A stretch of 64,000 nt of DNA, from assembly GCA_910591455.2 (NCBI GenBank), contig OU342806.1:10616926-10680925 (forward strand), read 5' to 3'. This stretch comes from Pholis gunnellus (lineage: Eukaryota > Chordata > Actinopteri > Perciformes > Pholidae). The position numbers and the translations under genes were made by a program. Position 1 is the stretch's first letter. Each line of letters begins with the position of its first letter. Of the stretch, positions 1 through 14,633 are shown piece by piece. Below the pieces are notes generated by a model. The model had not been told where the DNA came from, did no database searches, and saw only the letters and a program-made list of their open reading frames with translations.

Positions 1-3000
1 TAACTATCGGTATCACCGTACCAAAGCCACAAACATAGCAGCTGGGTGTAGCCTGTGAGTTGTTGCCAAAAGGATATGACAGTTCGCTCCACTGTAGATC
101 AGTGAAACCATGGAGCCTCGCTGAGTCTAGAGCACAATGATGAAAAATTAATTCAGACACCAAAAAAAAAATTAAGTGCCTCAGGAAGAGTGTGTAGTCT
201 GTCCCCAGAGGTCGTTCCCCCGGCATTGAGGTCTGCATTAAATGTGTCTCCTCTGAGTGGAACCCAGCAGCTTGTAATGCGACCTAAGTAACTGTCTGCT
301 CACTGATATTCTGCTCTCGAGTGTCACCATATGTTTTCTCACCAGCATATATCACGACCCAGTAAATTTAAGTAAAGGATTACACAGCAAACAAAGAGTA
401 GCACGGTGAAACCGACAGTGAAAAGGGTCTGGTAAAATGTGTGCATGTAAATCTGTCCCAGAGGAAAGCACAAAGAAAAAAAATGTCCTTTTTACTATAG
501 TGAAGGGGAAAAAAAAGCGTGTTGGATGACTTTTTAAAAGTAAGGCTACTCGGTGTGCGGGCTTTGGCACTTACACCCAGAATCCCTACGTCAAGGACAC
601 AACCTAAGAGGATATGGCAGAGGCCAATCTAACCATCTGCATTATCACTCTCAAGCCACAAATAAACATATCTGTTTACTTTTAATATTAGACAAAACTA
701 CTGAACTCGCTGGAGTAAAGCCAGACAACCTTCACTGGCCTCTCTCGCTAATTTATATGAAAATTTGACTTGTCCCTGAATAGCTTAGTTTTCTGGTAGA
801 GCTTGTTTTATAAAGATTTAACAAGTTGGACTGCGGAGGCGGCAGTGGGAGGGGGCCTACGCTAGTTTACCCGCTGCAGAAGCAAAGCAGGTGGCCAGGT
901 TGATGACAATGAACAGACAGCATTGGTGGCCTAATTTCTTCATGTCAGACAACACCATATGGCTCCTCTGCTACCCTCAACCTATTTAGAAACTGCGTTC
1001 ACATAAATATGCAAGTATCATAGTCTTCACAATTAATTAAAAAGGGGATGAAACAGGGTGCTCTTCATTCTATATACTGTAAAAGAAAATGTACTGTTAA
1101 GGGAAAAAACTAATCCCCCCAGGTATTTATGTGTTATGTATGGCATGTCCTTGAAAGCAGCAAGGTTTCCACAGACAGCATACTTGTTCTTCCCTCGGTA
1201 CATCCTCAACTTTTGCATTAAATGGAGACAAGTCTGCAACTGTAGTCGAGCACTCGAATGGAAAAGTGGAATACATTCAATTAATCTTTCTGACCTTTCG
1301 TGAACGTTTCACAAGATGACAATAAAACCTTGCTTACTCCCTGCTTTGCATAACCAACTTGAAGTCAACACGAAGAAAAAGGTGTGCGAAACAATTTGAA
1401 ATCGCTGCATTGCGAAAAAGGCATTGATTTAGATGTCGTAATGACAGTTATTAACTATCAAGGACAAGCAACCCCTCTCAAACTTAAAGTGTTTGGTATT
1501 GATAACGGTTCCAAATACCATGGTATCTTTGCTGTGGCTGTCAACGGTCAGTAGGCTAAATTATAATAATTATGTAAAAATGTTAGAAGGAAATCCTTAA
1601 CAATCTCAGCCAATGATTGTTTCCAAAAATGAAACTCGAAAGGGCTTTTGCCGACAGCTTGCTTTGCCTGCACACTACCAAGAGAAGTGAAAGGCTCAAA
1701 GCGTTACCACTAGAATTTATTCATAACCATGTGACTCGTGACAGTGATTGCTGCCACAAAGTCTCTCAAAGCTGAGGTGGCGACAGGTAACAGGGTATAA
1801 ACTATGTGCACCATGGAGACAGGCCAATCCCTTATGTGGCAGCAGAAGAATATAGCACCATATGGTCCATATGTTGCACGCTGCATTGGAAAGTAGAACA
1901 CATGATTTATTACGATTCATATTCAACACAAATGGTTTCAAATGTAATATATATGTATTTTTGGGTCACATCAATTACATTCGGTTTGCAAATTCAGAAT
2001 AATGCGGTTACAAACAAATAGTTCAACTTCCATTTCAAGTGTGCTTTTTAAATTAGACGTTTTTTTTTTCCTTTGTAAGACCTTTTGTTAAAATCTAAGA
2101 TCTGATTCCATTTACAGCTTTAATCCAAATGTTCCTTTATTTAGAGACAAGTGTAAAAAAGAAGGTGAAAATGAAATGAAGGACATGATCAAAACATCCA
2201 AAGTTGAAATAGTTATTATGCCTGTTATGGTTATAGCATTTAATCCAGTTAATTTGAATTCCATTTATGTCAAAAACCCCCCGGGATTATTCCCAGGTGT
2301 CATCTTAACACAGAAATAAGACCGTAGACAAAAGCAGAAAGTTTTTAGAGGGAAAGTCGTGAAGGGCTCTTGTCACCCCCCATGGGTTCCCAGCCACGTC
2401 ATGCAGCGGGGGACGAATAAAGCAGAAAATGGGTTTGTGCAGCACACAATAGCACTTAGATAACAAGAAGGACAAGTATTGAAAATGTCCTATAGGGACA
2501 CGTTTACAGAAATGCCTTGTTTCTGTGAGACTGAGGAATGCCAAGCTCTTAATGGAGCACTAGTGGGGGTCACCATTAAGTGACAAAACAATATCAGTGG
2601 GGAAACATTTGCATCACTGTGTACAAATACGCAAGTTGTCAGGCATGGCAAGCCTGGCCTTTTCAACGTGACAGAAATCCCTTTAGGTGTGAGGCGAATG
2701 CAGCTCAGTGGCGCAGGGGACGGAAAGAGATTTGGTGGTTGGGGGGGACCGGTGAGACTGCGGAAGTTGCATGCAGTGAGGTGTGTGTCAGGGCACCAGA
2801 GACAAAGCAATGATTACACACTATGAGGAGAGCAGAGCGCATGCTGACACTAATGCAGTCCAAGGGGAGACACGAGACAGAGCACTTGTGACAACTGTGA
2901 GAGGGCGTCACTCCTCTGACAGACAGCATTGTGGGTACCAAGTAGAGCATTTTTTTTTTCATTTTAATGACAACAAATTACCCTGACAAATGCAAATTGT

Positions 3001-6000
3001 TAAAATAATAATACAATAATCTGTCATAAGCTTAAATATTTTAAATGTAGTGCTAGACTGTTTCTATATATCCATTGTTGCAGCAGAATAAAGGTATTGT
3101 AGTTTCCACCTATTTGTTTCCCAAAAGATTTTTGGGACAGAATTCTAGATTGACAAAAGAATTCCAGCTAAATTGCAACACAGCTTCTTAATATTGTACT
3201 GATGATTTTCATAAAAAAAAAAAAAAAATCAAATTTATAAATTCAGTTCTGGTAGCATCAAACATCTTTTGTAGTTGAATGGGACACTGTATCAAGGAAT
3301 GACTCGTCCTGACGATCACTCCCCTCAGCAAGATGTTCAGTTCATTTGTGACGAATCTGGCTTGTATTTAGATATAGAGGTGAGAATGCTGTAGTTCTGT
3401 TCGTAACATAAAGCACGTTGTTGTCACAGAAAATATTACCAAGGAATTTTCAATTTGTTTACTTTTGCCTGAAATTCATGGCTGAGCAGAATGAGGGAAC
3501 CTTCATTGGCTCTTTAAAAAATACAGTATAAGACATAATTACAATAAAAGTCATACACATAAAGGCAGTTCCAACTTTGCTACAGCTCTGATCAGTTTGC
3601 TTAAAGGAAGTGTGTCATGAAGCCTTTGCAGCTTCTAATTAAATTTGATTGGGAACAAATGACGATGTCGCACCATCATGCAGTTTGACAGCACATTACA
3701 CATGCATAGAGAGCGCTACTATTGAGTCTACCTGTGTGAGTTACTCTGGGCCAGCCTCCATTTCTTTATGACAGACGGGGATCCTGATGTGTTCCCAACT
3801 GCATCTCATTTAAGGAATGTGCTTAGGCGCATGCTGTTTGTTTAAACAACACCTGTCTACATCTCTCTCTGTGTGAAATATTTAGGTACTTTTGCATAAA
3901 CACCTATCACCATATGCAACACGGATGCACAGCTCCGAGTAGTCACTCATTAAGTGTGAGCGTAATTACATTCTGAATCAAACAGCAAATAGCTCGACTT
4001 TCAATATGCAACATACAGCAGCTTGAATAGATGTACGAGAGTATCAAAAAGGGTTGAATTTAAAGAAAAAAAGTGTCTGAAAACAATATAAAGATAAGAG
4101 ATACCTTACCTTGAATAAAAGGCTTCATCACACTTCAAATAATTATTAAACTGTTAAATGCACAATAACACACAGCCATATTTATACCATTAATATCCAA
4201 TGACACAATAAAGAATAGAAGAGATTATATGCGATTTATAGACTGCATCATCATTGAGAAGGGCTCTGCAGAAGAATGGCCACAGAAGAATATCGAGAAT
4301 TGTACTTCTCCAGGCTCATTGGGAGGCCCACACAACGGATATCTTTGAAACTAAAACTATCAAAGGTCTTTTTGCTCTTTCTCTCTGTGTGGAACACAAA
4401 CAAATGCCATGAGCAACAGCAATGTCTCAGTAAACACCTTATTGAATTCAATTAAACAAACATGCGTGTCGCCAAAATACGTTTGGATTTTAGACAAAAA
4501 GAACAACAATTGTAACTACAATGAAAACATTCAAATGGTCAAAATAGAGCTATAAAACTTTCAAAAGAACAACTTTATCCTCCAGGATTCGTGAATCTAT
4601 TTACAAATACTGTCATGCAATAAGCCCGAAGGAAACATTGTCATGCAGAGAAGAATTACCTCCGCAAAGTCCTATCAAAACATAATGATATTCTTTATTT
4701 TAAACACACACAAAGCTTCAAGAATGGACTACCTCTCCCTGATTGCCAGTCAAGGTGTCACTGTAAGCTCTGCTCTCTTATGACTCCTGACTGGGAGACA
4801 CTTTTGGGAAAATCAACAAAGGAGAACTCTTCATCATCTTGGCAGGTAGGTCTCTTCACAAATTACCTTTTCCCCTCCATCCGTCACACAAGGGAGTTCA
4901 CCTGCATCTGTAGCACAATGCTCTGCTGCTCGCTTCTTTCACATCCCACTACACTACAGCTCTTCTCATGAAATACTGCTTCATTATGTCTTGAAAAAAT
5001 GTCACAAATGCTGTGAATTTCAAATAATGTGAAAAAAAACGTTAGCTGACACACACTTAAACTCTCAATGGGGAGAATATTAGATTGGCTTGCTTGGGAA
5101 TTAATATAATGAACGTCATAGCCTTACAGTACTTTAAGAGTTCTTAAATATTCTCCTAACCGGTGACCCACTAAATTGTATTAAGACTGGTTTTGAGAAG
5201 CACTCGAAGCAGCTGTTGGAGTTACCACAGGTTACCATCATTTGGTTTCATTTGCACTTGAAAGGAGGCCCGTGTCAACCCTCTGCCAGGTTGCTCTGCA
5301 ACTCATTCACGTACTGCATCCAATGATTAAGCCAATGTGAAACACTAATAAGCAGCAAGCATCACCCGGTGGACTTGCCTAATTGGGTCAATCAAAGATG
5401 ATCTACAGAGAATCGCAGCAGGGCGAGAACGAGAGCTTTCAGTATTCTAGCTGTTTCGCAACTCTGCACAGACCACTGCAAATGAACAGGCTTGTGGACA
5501 TTAAGATGGGGGCCTTTGATTAAAAAGAAAGAGTCTCCCGATAGCCTGGCGGTGACATTGCATATCTCGTTGCCTTTCTTTGGATCTGTCATCTCTTTAC
5601 GCAATTCCCCTTTTCTCCACGCTCTGAGAAAAGGAATGGTTTAGTTAAATGTGAGGAAGGTACTTGCATGTCCTCAACCCTTCTGTGGTAAGTCCCATAA
5701 GACTTGTGATTCTAGAGCCTCTCCTCCAATGCTTTGCATACTGATGGACTAAAGTGTGGAGGCGTGCAGATGCCATTCGAGCAGCACAGTGTACAGTGAT
5801 GCATTCCCTTTTCATTAGGCTTTATCTGGCCTCTGCAAGATGAAATATTGCATCAGGATTTCACTCGTACTTTTATTTTTAAAACCCCTACTGCCATTAA
5901 GAATTGACCTCCACAAATTCAATCAAAGGCAGGGGCCTGGTGTCAGTGACGGATGGATATAAGATGACAGAAATTCCTGTTTGGTGATTACAAATTCGGA

Positions 6001-7632
6001 GGCTTATCTATACTAAGTCTAATTGGCAAGGGTTCGTTTGCCCGTACTGCAGCAAGCCAGCAGCATTATAGATTAAAACTCAATTGTCTTATATGGAGGG
6101 CACATGTACACATGATCACATACAAGTTCCCATGAAAGTGTTCACCCCACGAAGAATTTTTTATCTTATATTATATTTATCTTATATTTTATCTTTATAT
6201 TTTGTAATTTTGAATCACAGAGGATATTTGAGTGACGCCTCAAATGTGTGATCGGAAAGAGGTCTGAACTCTAACTTGGCTACCGTAAGACCTTAACATT
6301 GGAGTAGTTTTTAAGCTATTCCTCATGTTTGTCACATTGTTAGCAAATAAATTGACTCACAATTTGCACTTTTACTGCAGACAGTTTTCTGTATTTCTTT
6401 GCATTCATGTAACCCTTTACATTCACAACCCTTTCAGGGCCTGCTACAGAGAAGCATCCATCCGCAGCCTCCACCACAGACTGATGCTCCCACCACAATG
6501 CAAAATGCTGCTATACAGTGACACATATTTTACAAACTGGAACACAATGTACACAAATTCATTTAGCTACTAGACCTCACACTCCGCATCTGACCTAATG
6601 TGAGGTACCGTTAGTGCTGAACTCTGAGAACAAGAAGATCTTGTGTAGAAGAAAATACAACAGACAAGCAAGGCGATTACATCCAGCTTGGTCCAAGTTT
6701 AGAAACATTGTGCAACTGAAGCACTGGTGTCATCAGTAAAAAGAAAAAAAAAAGAGGAAAAAAGACAACACAGATGGTCCTGCTGTCCACAGGGGAAACA
6801 TTATACAGACTGTACTTGGTATAAATATAGCATAAGTGATTATATTAGAAAAGTAGGAAGCAATTAATTACTCCAGCACTGAATGAGGGGAAATAGTTTT
6901 CACTTCATACAATGCAGTATATTAAATGGCATTTATGGAACATTTTAAGAAAGGTGAACCTCATAAAGACTTCATTCCCTACCGCCCAAAGATGTCAGTT
7001 TGATTATAAGAATAGACAGACCACTGAAATCCTTGATTTAGATGTAAAAAAAAAAGATTCACTTAAAAATGACAAATGTCCAGTGTGATACAGATTTTAA
7101 CTTTAACTAAACTATACTGAAAAGAAAAAGAAAGAAGTCCAATTTAATTACAGTTTCCAATTCCATTACTGAATGATTTCAATGCCCTTTGAAAGTAAAC
7201 ATACCTTTTATGTACATCCTTACAACTCACTCACAAGCTTTGCGAATGCTCTCCCTTTTCCATTCAAAATTCAAAAAGCGCAAAGAAGGTGCCAAAAAAT
7301 CCCTGACATTGATTAACCTAACAGATGGACTGTGCATTCAGTGTTTGTAAGTGTAGAGCTCATGAATCTCAGAAATGTGATTTTACAACTCTCATCTCTC
7401 ACAATTCTCAAATCTAGACGTGTACACACCAACAAACACTGTTTTCAAAACTGCATTAGCAATCAATAATTACTTAAACATTAAGGTAAGAAATGTAACC
7501 TTAAACCTTACCGCATGCTATCACATAATTTACCATACAAAGCGAAGTAGACACGCAATCGATTTTAAGTGTAAATAGCGCAGCCTTGGCTGAAATTGCC
7601 AAACTGTTTGCTGGGCACTGTTTTCTTTAATG

Positions 7633-7663
<31 letters not shown>

Positions 7664-8274
7664 GGGGGGGGGGGGGTCTCTAAATCTTCTGCAGCTTACA
7701 AACTGTAGTTTTTCTGTCCTTGTTTACATAACTCACAGGAAAGGCAAAATGTTGCCACACCAGGCAACTTCAGGGCAGCAGGAGAATTGTACAGGTGTGT
7801 TGTTTCTCCGCCATCTCCGTCTCTGGCAGTGGCCATGGTGTCTCGAGGAGTGCAGCTGCAAATTCCTGGTAAGCTAAGCTGTTTTGTCTTTCAAGTGATT
7901 GGGTTTTTGTCTTTGAACGTGTGCAAGTATGTGTGGGTGGAGAGAAGACAAAATACTGGGAGAATCGCTGATGCTGCTTTTGAATTCGAAGGTTGAAATC
8001 GAAAGCTCATTTCGATCAAATATGGATTGAAAAACTGAAAGTATCTCTGTAAATTATTCAAATAATATAATCCATATAGAGCTGCAGGCAACCAAGGAGG
8101 TCTCCCATGTGCCAAAGGATTCAGAATTAGTATTTCTACTCAACATTGAGCATTGTTCATATCACAGCTTGATTTCCTGATCAGCTTAAAGTGTCCCTCA
8201 GGTGATTCTTCTATTTAACTAGAATTACCGCCTCTGCCATCTAATGAAGTTGCCGTTCACATTCATGGCTGTCC
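1..8274. other. Non-coding desert, segment 1
   Basis: AT-rich sequence with no convincing coding exon, RNA gene or large element. It has an A16 run (about 3213-3229) and the GT/G repeat at 7633. All reading frames are short and lack recognisable domains or codon structure. Confidence 0.7.
7633..7676. repeat. (GT)14 followed by a G17 run
   Basis: Alternating GT from 7633 passes directly into a homopolymer of G ending at 7676. Length in the assembly may be unreliable. Confidence 0.95.
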
Positions 8275-8676
8275 ACAAATGTCATCACTTCAGCATTCGT
8301 GTGAAATTGTCATGATTAGCATATGAATTCTAGAGTTATGGTCAAAAACCTGTTTTTTGATGTCACAGTGGCCTCTGTCACTTCATCCTTGAGTGGGCGT
8401 TTGATCCAAATTCAAAAAATTGCCTCAAGCTATTCGTGAAATATTCACGAGAATGGGACAGACTTGATGTCACAGTGACCTTGACCTTTGACCACCAAAA
8501 TCGAATCAGGTCATCATTGAGTCCGAGTGGACATTTGCGCCAAATTTGAAGATTTTCCCACCAGGTGTTCCTGAGATATTGCACTCACGAGAATCGTATG
8601 ATGGGACAAACGGACAGGTGGAGGATAAAAAAACATGATGCTTTCAGCCACGGCTGATGCTAGCATGGAGGCTATA
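8275..8676. repeat. Dispersed teleost repeat with an internal duplication
   Basis: Carries GTCACAGTGACCTTGACC, TTTGACCACCAAAATC, GAGTCCGAGTGGACATTTG, GCCAAATTTGAAGATTTTCC, CACGAGAATGGGACAGAC and AGCCACGGCT, a set I recognise from a repeat very common in fish. The unit starting TGTCACAGTG occurs at 8361 and again at 8468, each ending in CACGAGAAT and GGGACA, so the element is dimeric. No coding capacity and class unknown to me. Confidence 0.7.
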
Positions 8677-10083
8677 GACACTGCTTTTGCAAAGAGTTAT
8701 GAAATAGAGTGGACTCTGTGATCCAATGTGCTACCACACAATTGGATACAAAGATTGTTTTTGAAGTTTTGTATATTTGTATATATGTTGTTGTATTGTA
8801 TTACATTGTATTGTACTGCAGATGTAACTGATCAACCCTCTTTGTGAGCCCCATGCGGAGCTACAGCACACAAACAACCTGCGTAGTAGGGATTGAACTG
8901 TCTCGACATCTCACTGCCGCTGTTAGCCACAACGCCTCTAAATTTTTAACCAAACCTTTTGTACTCCAAACCAGTTAAAAATTAATCACTACTCAACATT
9001 TTTTTTTTTTTTCCTTTTATGTGGCTGCAGCGAATTAATAGCGCATACACTGTTGCTCGGTCAGCGTGTAATTCTTTTTGACTTTCCTTTCCATTTGCCT
9101 GGAGGATAGATCCGTTTAAAACATGTCTGCACACAAGAGCATGGCTTACAGGTAATCTGTCTAATTATGGCAAGGGAGGGGTTCCCCAGTAAAATATTGA
9201 AGAGCTTCAATAACCTTTGCTTCACCCTCCCTGCAAGCAAGCGTCTGAAACAGACACACTCTTTGAGTGGTATAGCTCAATGCCCTAAAGCTTGGGAAGT
9301 GCAGAAGATTCAAGCCATCAGGCTCAAAATATGCTGCAGAAGATCCCATTATTAGATTTAATTACGGTGAGATGAGTTTCTGTCCACCTTCAGTAGGTAC
9401 AAGGGTTTAAAAAAAAGAATCTCTTACACTTCTGTCACAGCAAAAATGAAATATCTTGACAAACGTAGTTACTATTGTCGGGTTTTGTATCCTCTATATA
9501 CTTAATTGCTTTTATAAGACTTTCTAGTTTGTAGTTCTTGCAAAGGGAAAGTTTCACCTTAGGGAATTCATCTATTTCTCTACTCACCCAGGGTAAAAGA
9601 AATCCACGGATGCATTTTTGTTATGTCTCTGCATGCTGTTCTGAATTAATGTGAAATGAAAAGCGTGGCAAAAACTCTGGATGTTTGATTGACTGGAGGT
9701 CTGACTAAACCACATGATGTACTTTATTGAAAACATTGCAAATGAATTAAGCAATGAGATCACATATATAATATTGCATATGATCCACCTCTGCATGTAC
9801 CTACAGTATAGCCTTGACAGATATACAATACTTTTTAACTTTAAACCATGGTGTTGTGTATTTACTTTTCACAGTACATGATGGATGTTAAAACTTTTAA
9901 TGTTAGGCTATTAAGTACAACCTTTTAAATCCCTCATTATGGAAGATGTATTTTCTTACTTTAAGAGGAGCTGTGAATTGATCCTTTCGACACAGAATTT
10001 AAAATGGACTAATGTCATCATTCAACAAATGTACGGTAGAACTATATTATACTAACTTTGACAGTTAGCTAACTAATCCTGTG

Positions 10084-10108
10084 TATATATATATATATAT
10101 ATATATAT
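10084..10108. repeat. (TA)n microsatellite
   Basis: Uninterrupted TA dinucleotides, about 12 units. Confidence 0.95.
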
Positions 10109-12279
10109 GTTAAACTTGCATTTAAACTCTTTGGGGTAGTAACTGGGGATAACTACAACTTGCACTACCCATTTCCTGTTCTTGGTTGCACAATGGTTGA
10201 TGCTCTTCTCTGTGCGTACATTTACTTCACAATGATAAGTTAAAGCAGGAAATGTGTTTATTCCCACTTTACCTTGACATTTGAAACCAAGAAAGCATTG
10301 ACATTTACTATTGTAAACACGCATAGTCAGGTCTTGATATTTCATGAATTTTCAGGATGTAGCAACAGCGTTTTACTTGAAATAGGTTGAATGTGGCAGT
10401 TACACGAACAGCCATAGAGATGCTGCATAACATGGTGGTGTAGTTAATTTTCCCCATAATCTTCATAAATAAAAGACATTGTAGTTGCTGATGTGCTCAC
10501 ACTAAATGTTAAATCCTTTCAAAATAAAAGTGAAATGGGTTTCTTTTTGTACTCAGCACTGTTATTTGTAAAATGTACAGTCTGTTAAGAACACAATAAT
10601 TACCCAAGAACAACATTTTCACCCGACCTATAGTGTATCCCATAGTTATTTCTGTTGTGGGGGTTTAGAGGGGTCAGGTGTAAGTATTTTCAGTGCCATT
10701 TTAGCTCATCAGGAAACCAAGCTGTGGTATCATGAATGCTCATTTCTGAGTAAAAATAGACACTCCTTTGGCAGACGGGATACCTCCGTGCTTGCCTAAT
10801 TGCCTTGGCAGAGAAAGATGATTAATTTGTTCTTTCTGATTAATATTCCTAGCTGGGGTTTATTCACATTTCAAATAAACTTTGAGCTTTATATTTAATG
10901 AGGTTTAACCAATATTGATATCTTGCACTGCAAAAAAAAAAACTATATGTGCGTATTTCTTTATGCTATTTGAGTTTTGCAACATGTCCATTTGATGTGC
11001 TTTAAGATTGAGAAGCAGTCAAAAAGCTGCAATTACCTTCGGCAATCGGGTGTGTTTTTTCTGTCTGTATATAAACCACAACGCCTCATTCATTCTGGTT
11101 ACAAGTCATTCCTCAAGCTCAGTGTGACCTGACATAAACACATACATCATCCACAGAGCTAAGTCACTCTAAATACCTCTTTGGTGGGGCACTTTTGATA
11201 ATGAGCAAATCTCAAGTTCCCAACAGTTCAGTGATAGTCAAATGAGATGAGATAGAGAGATCACCTCTGAAAACCAACATCTACTCTTTTGAAGAGTGAT
11301 CAGCTAGCTAGGGGTTGAATTATGTTTGAGAAATGCACATTTACAAATTCACAACGTTCCTTTTTGTTTTGTTTTCAATGAAGATAATACCAGTGCATTC
11401 TGGGTTGTTAGTATCCTTAGTATTGCTAGACAAGCTAGTTTTTGTCAGTTAGTTGAATCGGTTATTAGTCAGTCCTGAGTCCGGAGAATATTTAGTTAAC
11501 CAAGTGTAACCTACAGTTTATGAGGCCTTGTTCAACATGTTTTGGAGGAAAGAAATTCTAGTGGAAAGTGAAAATTGTCTTCTGACGTCTTTACTGCAGA
11601 CACAGACAAGGGACCAAATCATCTGTCAAACTGCCTCGAATTGCCACAGATGATGAGGAGCTCATAAACTGAAGTAAAAAAATGCTAACTGACAGAAAAT
11701 TATTCTGAGTGCTTTCATGAGGCTGACAGGAGAGTGAGTGATGTGACTGACTGACTACACAAACTACTGTGGGGTTTATGTTCTGGCAAAACATTGAATT
11801 TCCCCTTTTACAAAACAAAAGTCTTCAGGGATGAGGATTATCTGATCCTCGGACTACTAGTCTGTAAGGGTACTGTACAAAGCTGCTTTGTGTGTTGAAA
11901 AGTATTTTCAAAACAGGTATTGGAAAAGTGGCATTATCTTATAATCACAATCATATTATATATATCTCTGATGAAAAGAACACTGTATTGCATCATTGAT
12001 AGATATCCTGCACTTTGTATCCCAACTATGGACTTCATTACCATTTAATAACATAGCACTTGCTAAAAAGGCTGTTAGTGAACATAATCCAGGCAGCAAT
12101 TTCGTTTTCTTCAAAATTGTGCAAAACAAATTAGTATTATATAAATGTAATTTCTAGGAGACGGTGTTTATGTACAGCACTATAAAATATGGATTCACAG
12201 AGTTGAAACCTCATTTAAAAAGGACCACTGACACATTTTACATTCTATGGCTATGTAGAATCTGTTACATCCATCAAAT

Positions 12280-12285
12280 TCTCTC

Positions 12286-12346
<61 letters not shown>
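12280..12346. repeat. (CT)n microsatellite
   Basis: About 33 CT units with a single CG interruption near 12297. Produces artificial SLSLSL and RERERE reading frames. Confidence 0.97.
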
Positions 12347-12347
<1 letters not shown>

Positions 12348-14170
12348 TCCAAAAAAGTAAAGAAAAGAAAAAACAACAAGATGTATTGTTTGCTCATCTA
12401 TCCCCATTTCTCAAAATGCCCGGCCTCCTGTTGGTTTCAGGGCTGGGGTTCTTTGACCACCGCCATGGCTGCAATTCCTCCCACACAGGAGAGAATGGCA
12501 TGACATTTACCAGAGCTGCAAGGCGGTAATACATTTTTTTGAAATGGCACGGCTGGAATATACAAAGCTGAAAGGACCCACGCTGGGCCCCACTGGGACT
12601 CCTTCACACTAGCCTGCTAAGCCCATTCAGATGGGGGCAGTAATTACAGGCATGGAGGCAAAGCTGAACTAATTCATACAAGGTGTAAAGCATTCGCAGA
12701 CCAAATGTCGGTCAGTTTACTGTTGGAGCACCCGTTGTATTTAACCATAACCATTATGACTGAGATATTTGTGACAGCTCCACTGATTTACAGTGACCAC
12801 AGTGACCTCACTTTTCAAAATGATCAATCTCATAATGACTTCATCACCATGACTTGAATTTCAGATGATTAATTATACACACATACTCACAACTATGCCA
12901 TGAATCTTGAGAAGGAAGTTAATCATAGACCGCACTGGAACACGCTCATGTAGTTGTGGATTTACACATTTATCCTCATTGGCCACTGTTTACTACTCAA
13001 CAAAATAAAACACTTTATCAACTCTCATCTCATTGGACCACAAAACTCCACCTGTAATTAGGAACAGGCTGGTCATCAAAGTATTATGTGGCTACTGTAC
13101 CAAACTGTACAACCATAACCAAACAGTACAGAGAAAAATGACTGAGATGCAATCAGGTCTGCCATTATTTGGAGCCATACACACAAAGCCATTGCATTTG
13201 CCTAACACTGTGAAGGATTTCCATCGACAGACATTTGTCTGTATTGTTTGTAGAACACCATTGGGAGCAGTAACCTTCAGCTCAAAGGCCATATTTTTTT
13301 ATTTTAATTGGATGTCTTCACAGAAGCATTGAGAGGTCTCTGTTGCAATACAAAAGAGGAAACTAAGAATACAACTGCCCTTTCATTATTCCCATAAACA
13401 CTACTATTGGTCGACATGGACATGAGAACTTTTGTAAACTCTGAATACCATACAACCACTTATTAACTTAAGTAACACTTGAAAGGTTGCTATTTAAGAA
13501 ATTGGTTTTACTCCTTTATCTGCTCTCTTGAATGTCTGTCTAGTCTTTCTGTTTGTCAGTTCATTTTGTTGTTTAAGCAAATTTAAATGTCTGAGACAGC
13601 AACCAAAACATTATCCCAGTAGGGTGGCACTGAAGCAGTCATAATCAAAATCACATCTCAGCGTCTTTGATATGAAAGCTGACCCCCCTGTGAACATGGA
13701 AATCAATCTCTTTGACTGGCACTAAGCTGAGTTTTCTTTCATTACATAAGTAAATGTACAGTGTATTATTTTACCAAGGACCGTCTTTCATTCTGATTCA
13801 TTTATTTCTTTTAACTTAATTACAGAACTGTTTGTATCTGTGAAAAGCTACAGTTTGTCACTTGTTCCTTTCCCTCTAAAGGCCTTTGAGGCCTTTCTTT
13901 GATACACTATTTTAGCTGCAAAAGCCAGTGAGGAAGAGTGCAGGTATGTGCATGAAAGTATGTATGGGAGACAATGACTGCAGCGAGTGAACAAATTACT
14001 CACCTGCAAATATTTTTCAAGAAAAATAAAAAAATGTGTTATTTCATAAATGAAAGGTGGTGTCATGTAGTTACTTATTTTGAAGTAGCAATCCCACAGA
14101 GATCAAACATTTGCTACAAAAGTCCTGCATTGAAGATATTATTAAAATCCTCTCTGTTTCTTATTTAGAG

Positions 14171-14625
14171 CATAAACGTTCAACGTTTTTCAGGCCAAGG
14201 ACCCCCAAACTGATAGAGAGATGGAGCAGGAACCCCCGACTATATACATTGTATAAAATTGTAAGCTATTCAAATACACAGGTTAATATATATATGTGCA
14301 AGGTACAATGAGTAGGGTGGCCGTGCTACTGCCATTTAGAAACATACCTTGTCAACTGCTACCAATACCAATATCAACATTGTCTGTCAATTGCATGATA
14401 ATCATGCATACAAGCTATTCAAATTGACGTTTTCATTTTAAACATAAATGTGGAAACAAAAATGAGTGATGGCCTATAAGTGCCACTGCCATGCATAAAC
14501 ATACCTGTTATCTTGCATACAATACTGAACTATTAAAATAATGGGCAGATTCATGTTTAGAAAAAATAAATAGAAAATGGTCTAATCAAGCAAAAGTTTT
14601 GCGGACCCCCTGTTGAATACCTATG
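14171..14625. mobile_element. hAT-type non-autonomous transposon with perfect 8-bp target duplication
   Basis: Flanked on both sides by ATTTAGAG (14163-14170 and 14626-14633). Termini CATAAACGTTCAAC and, reversed, CATAGGTATTCAAC match at 10 of 14 positions, like decayed hAT inverted repeats. Interior blocks CAGGCCAAGGACCCCC and TTTGCGGACCCCCTG are those of a known fish repeat. 455 bp, no transposase. Confidence 0.75.
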
Positions 14626-14633
14626 ATTTAGAG

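Larger units (their letters stand above)
8677..14162. other. Non-coding desert, segment 2
   Basis: No coding exon recognised. Holds an AT repeat (10084-10108) and a CT repeat (12280-12346). The stretch 12,430-12,670 is GC-richer than its neighbours and could be a conserved non-coding element, which cannot be judged without an alignment. Confidence 0.65.

Noticed and set aside
2490..2810. 106-codon minus-strand frame
   Set aside because: Low-complexity, proline-rich composition without domain or conserved motif.
7787..7872. Possible small exon (acceptor-like TCTGGCAG, ATG, then GGTAAGC donor)
   Set aside because: The encoded MVSRGVQLQIPG matches nothing known to me and no partner exon was found; such signals arise by chance.
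12164..12529. 121-codon frame with long SL repeat, and its RE-repeat antisense frame
   Set aside because: Created by the CT microsatellite.
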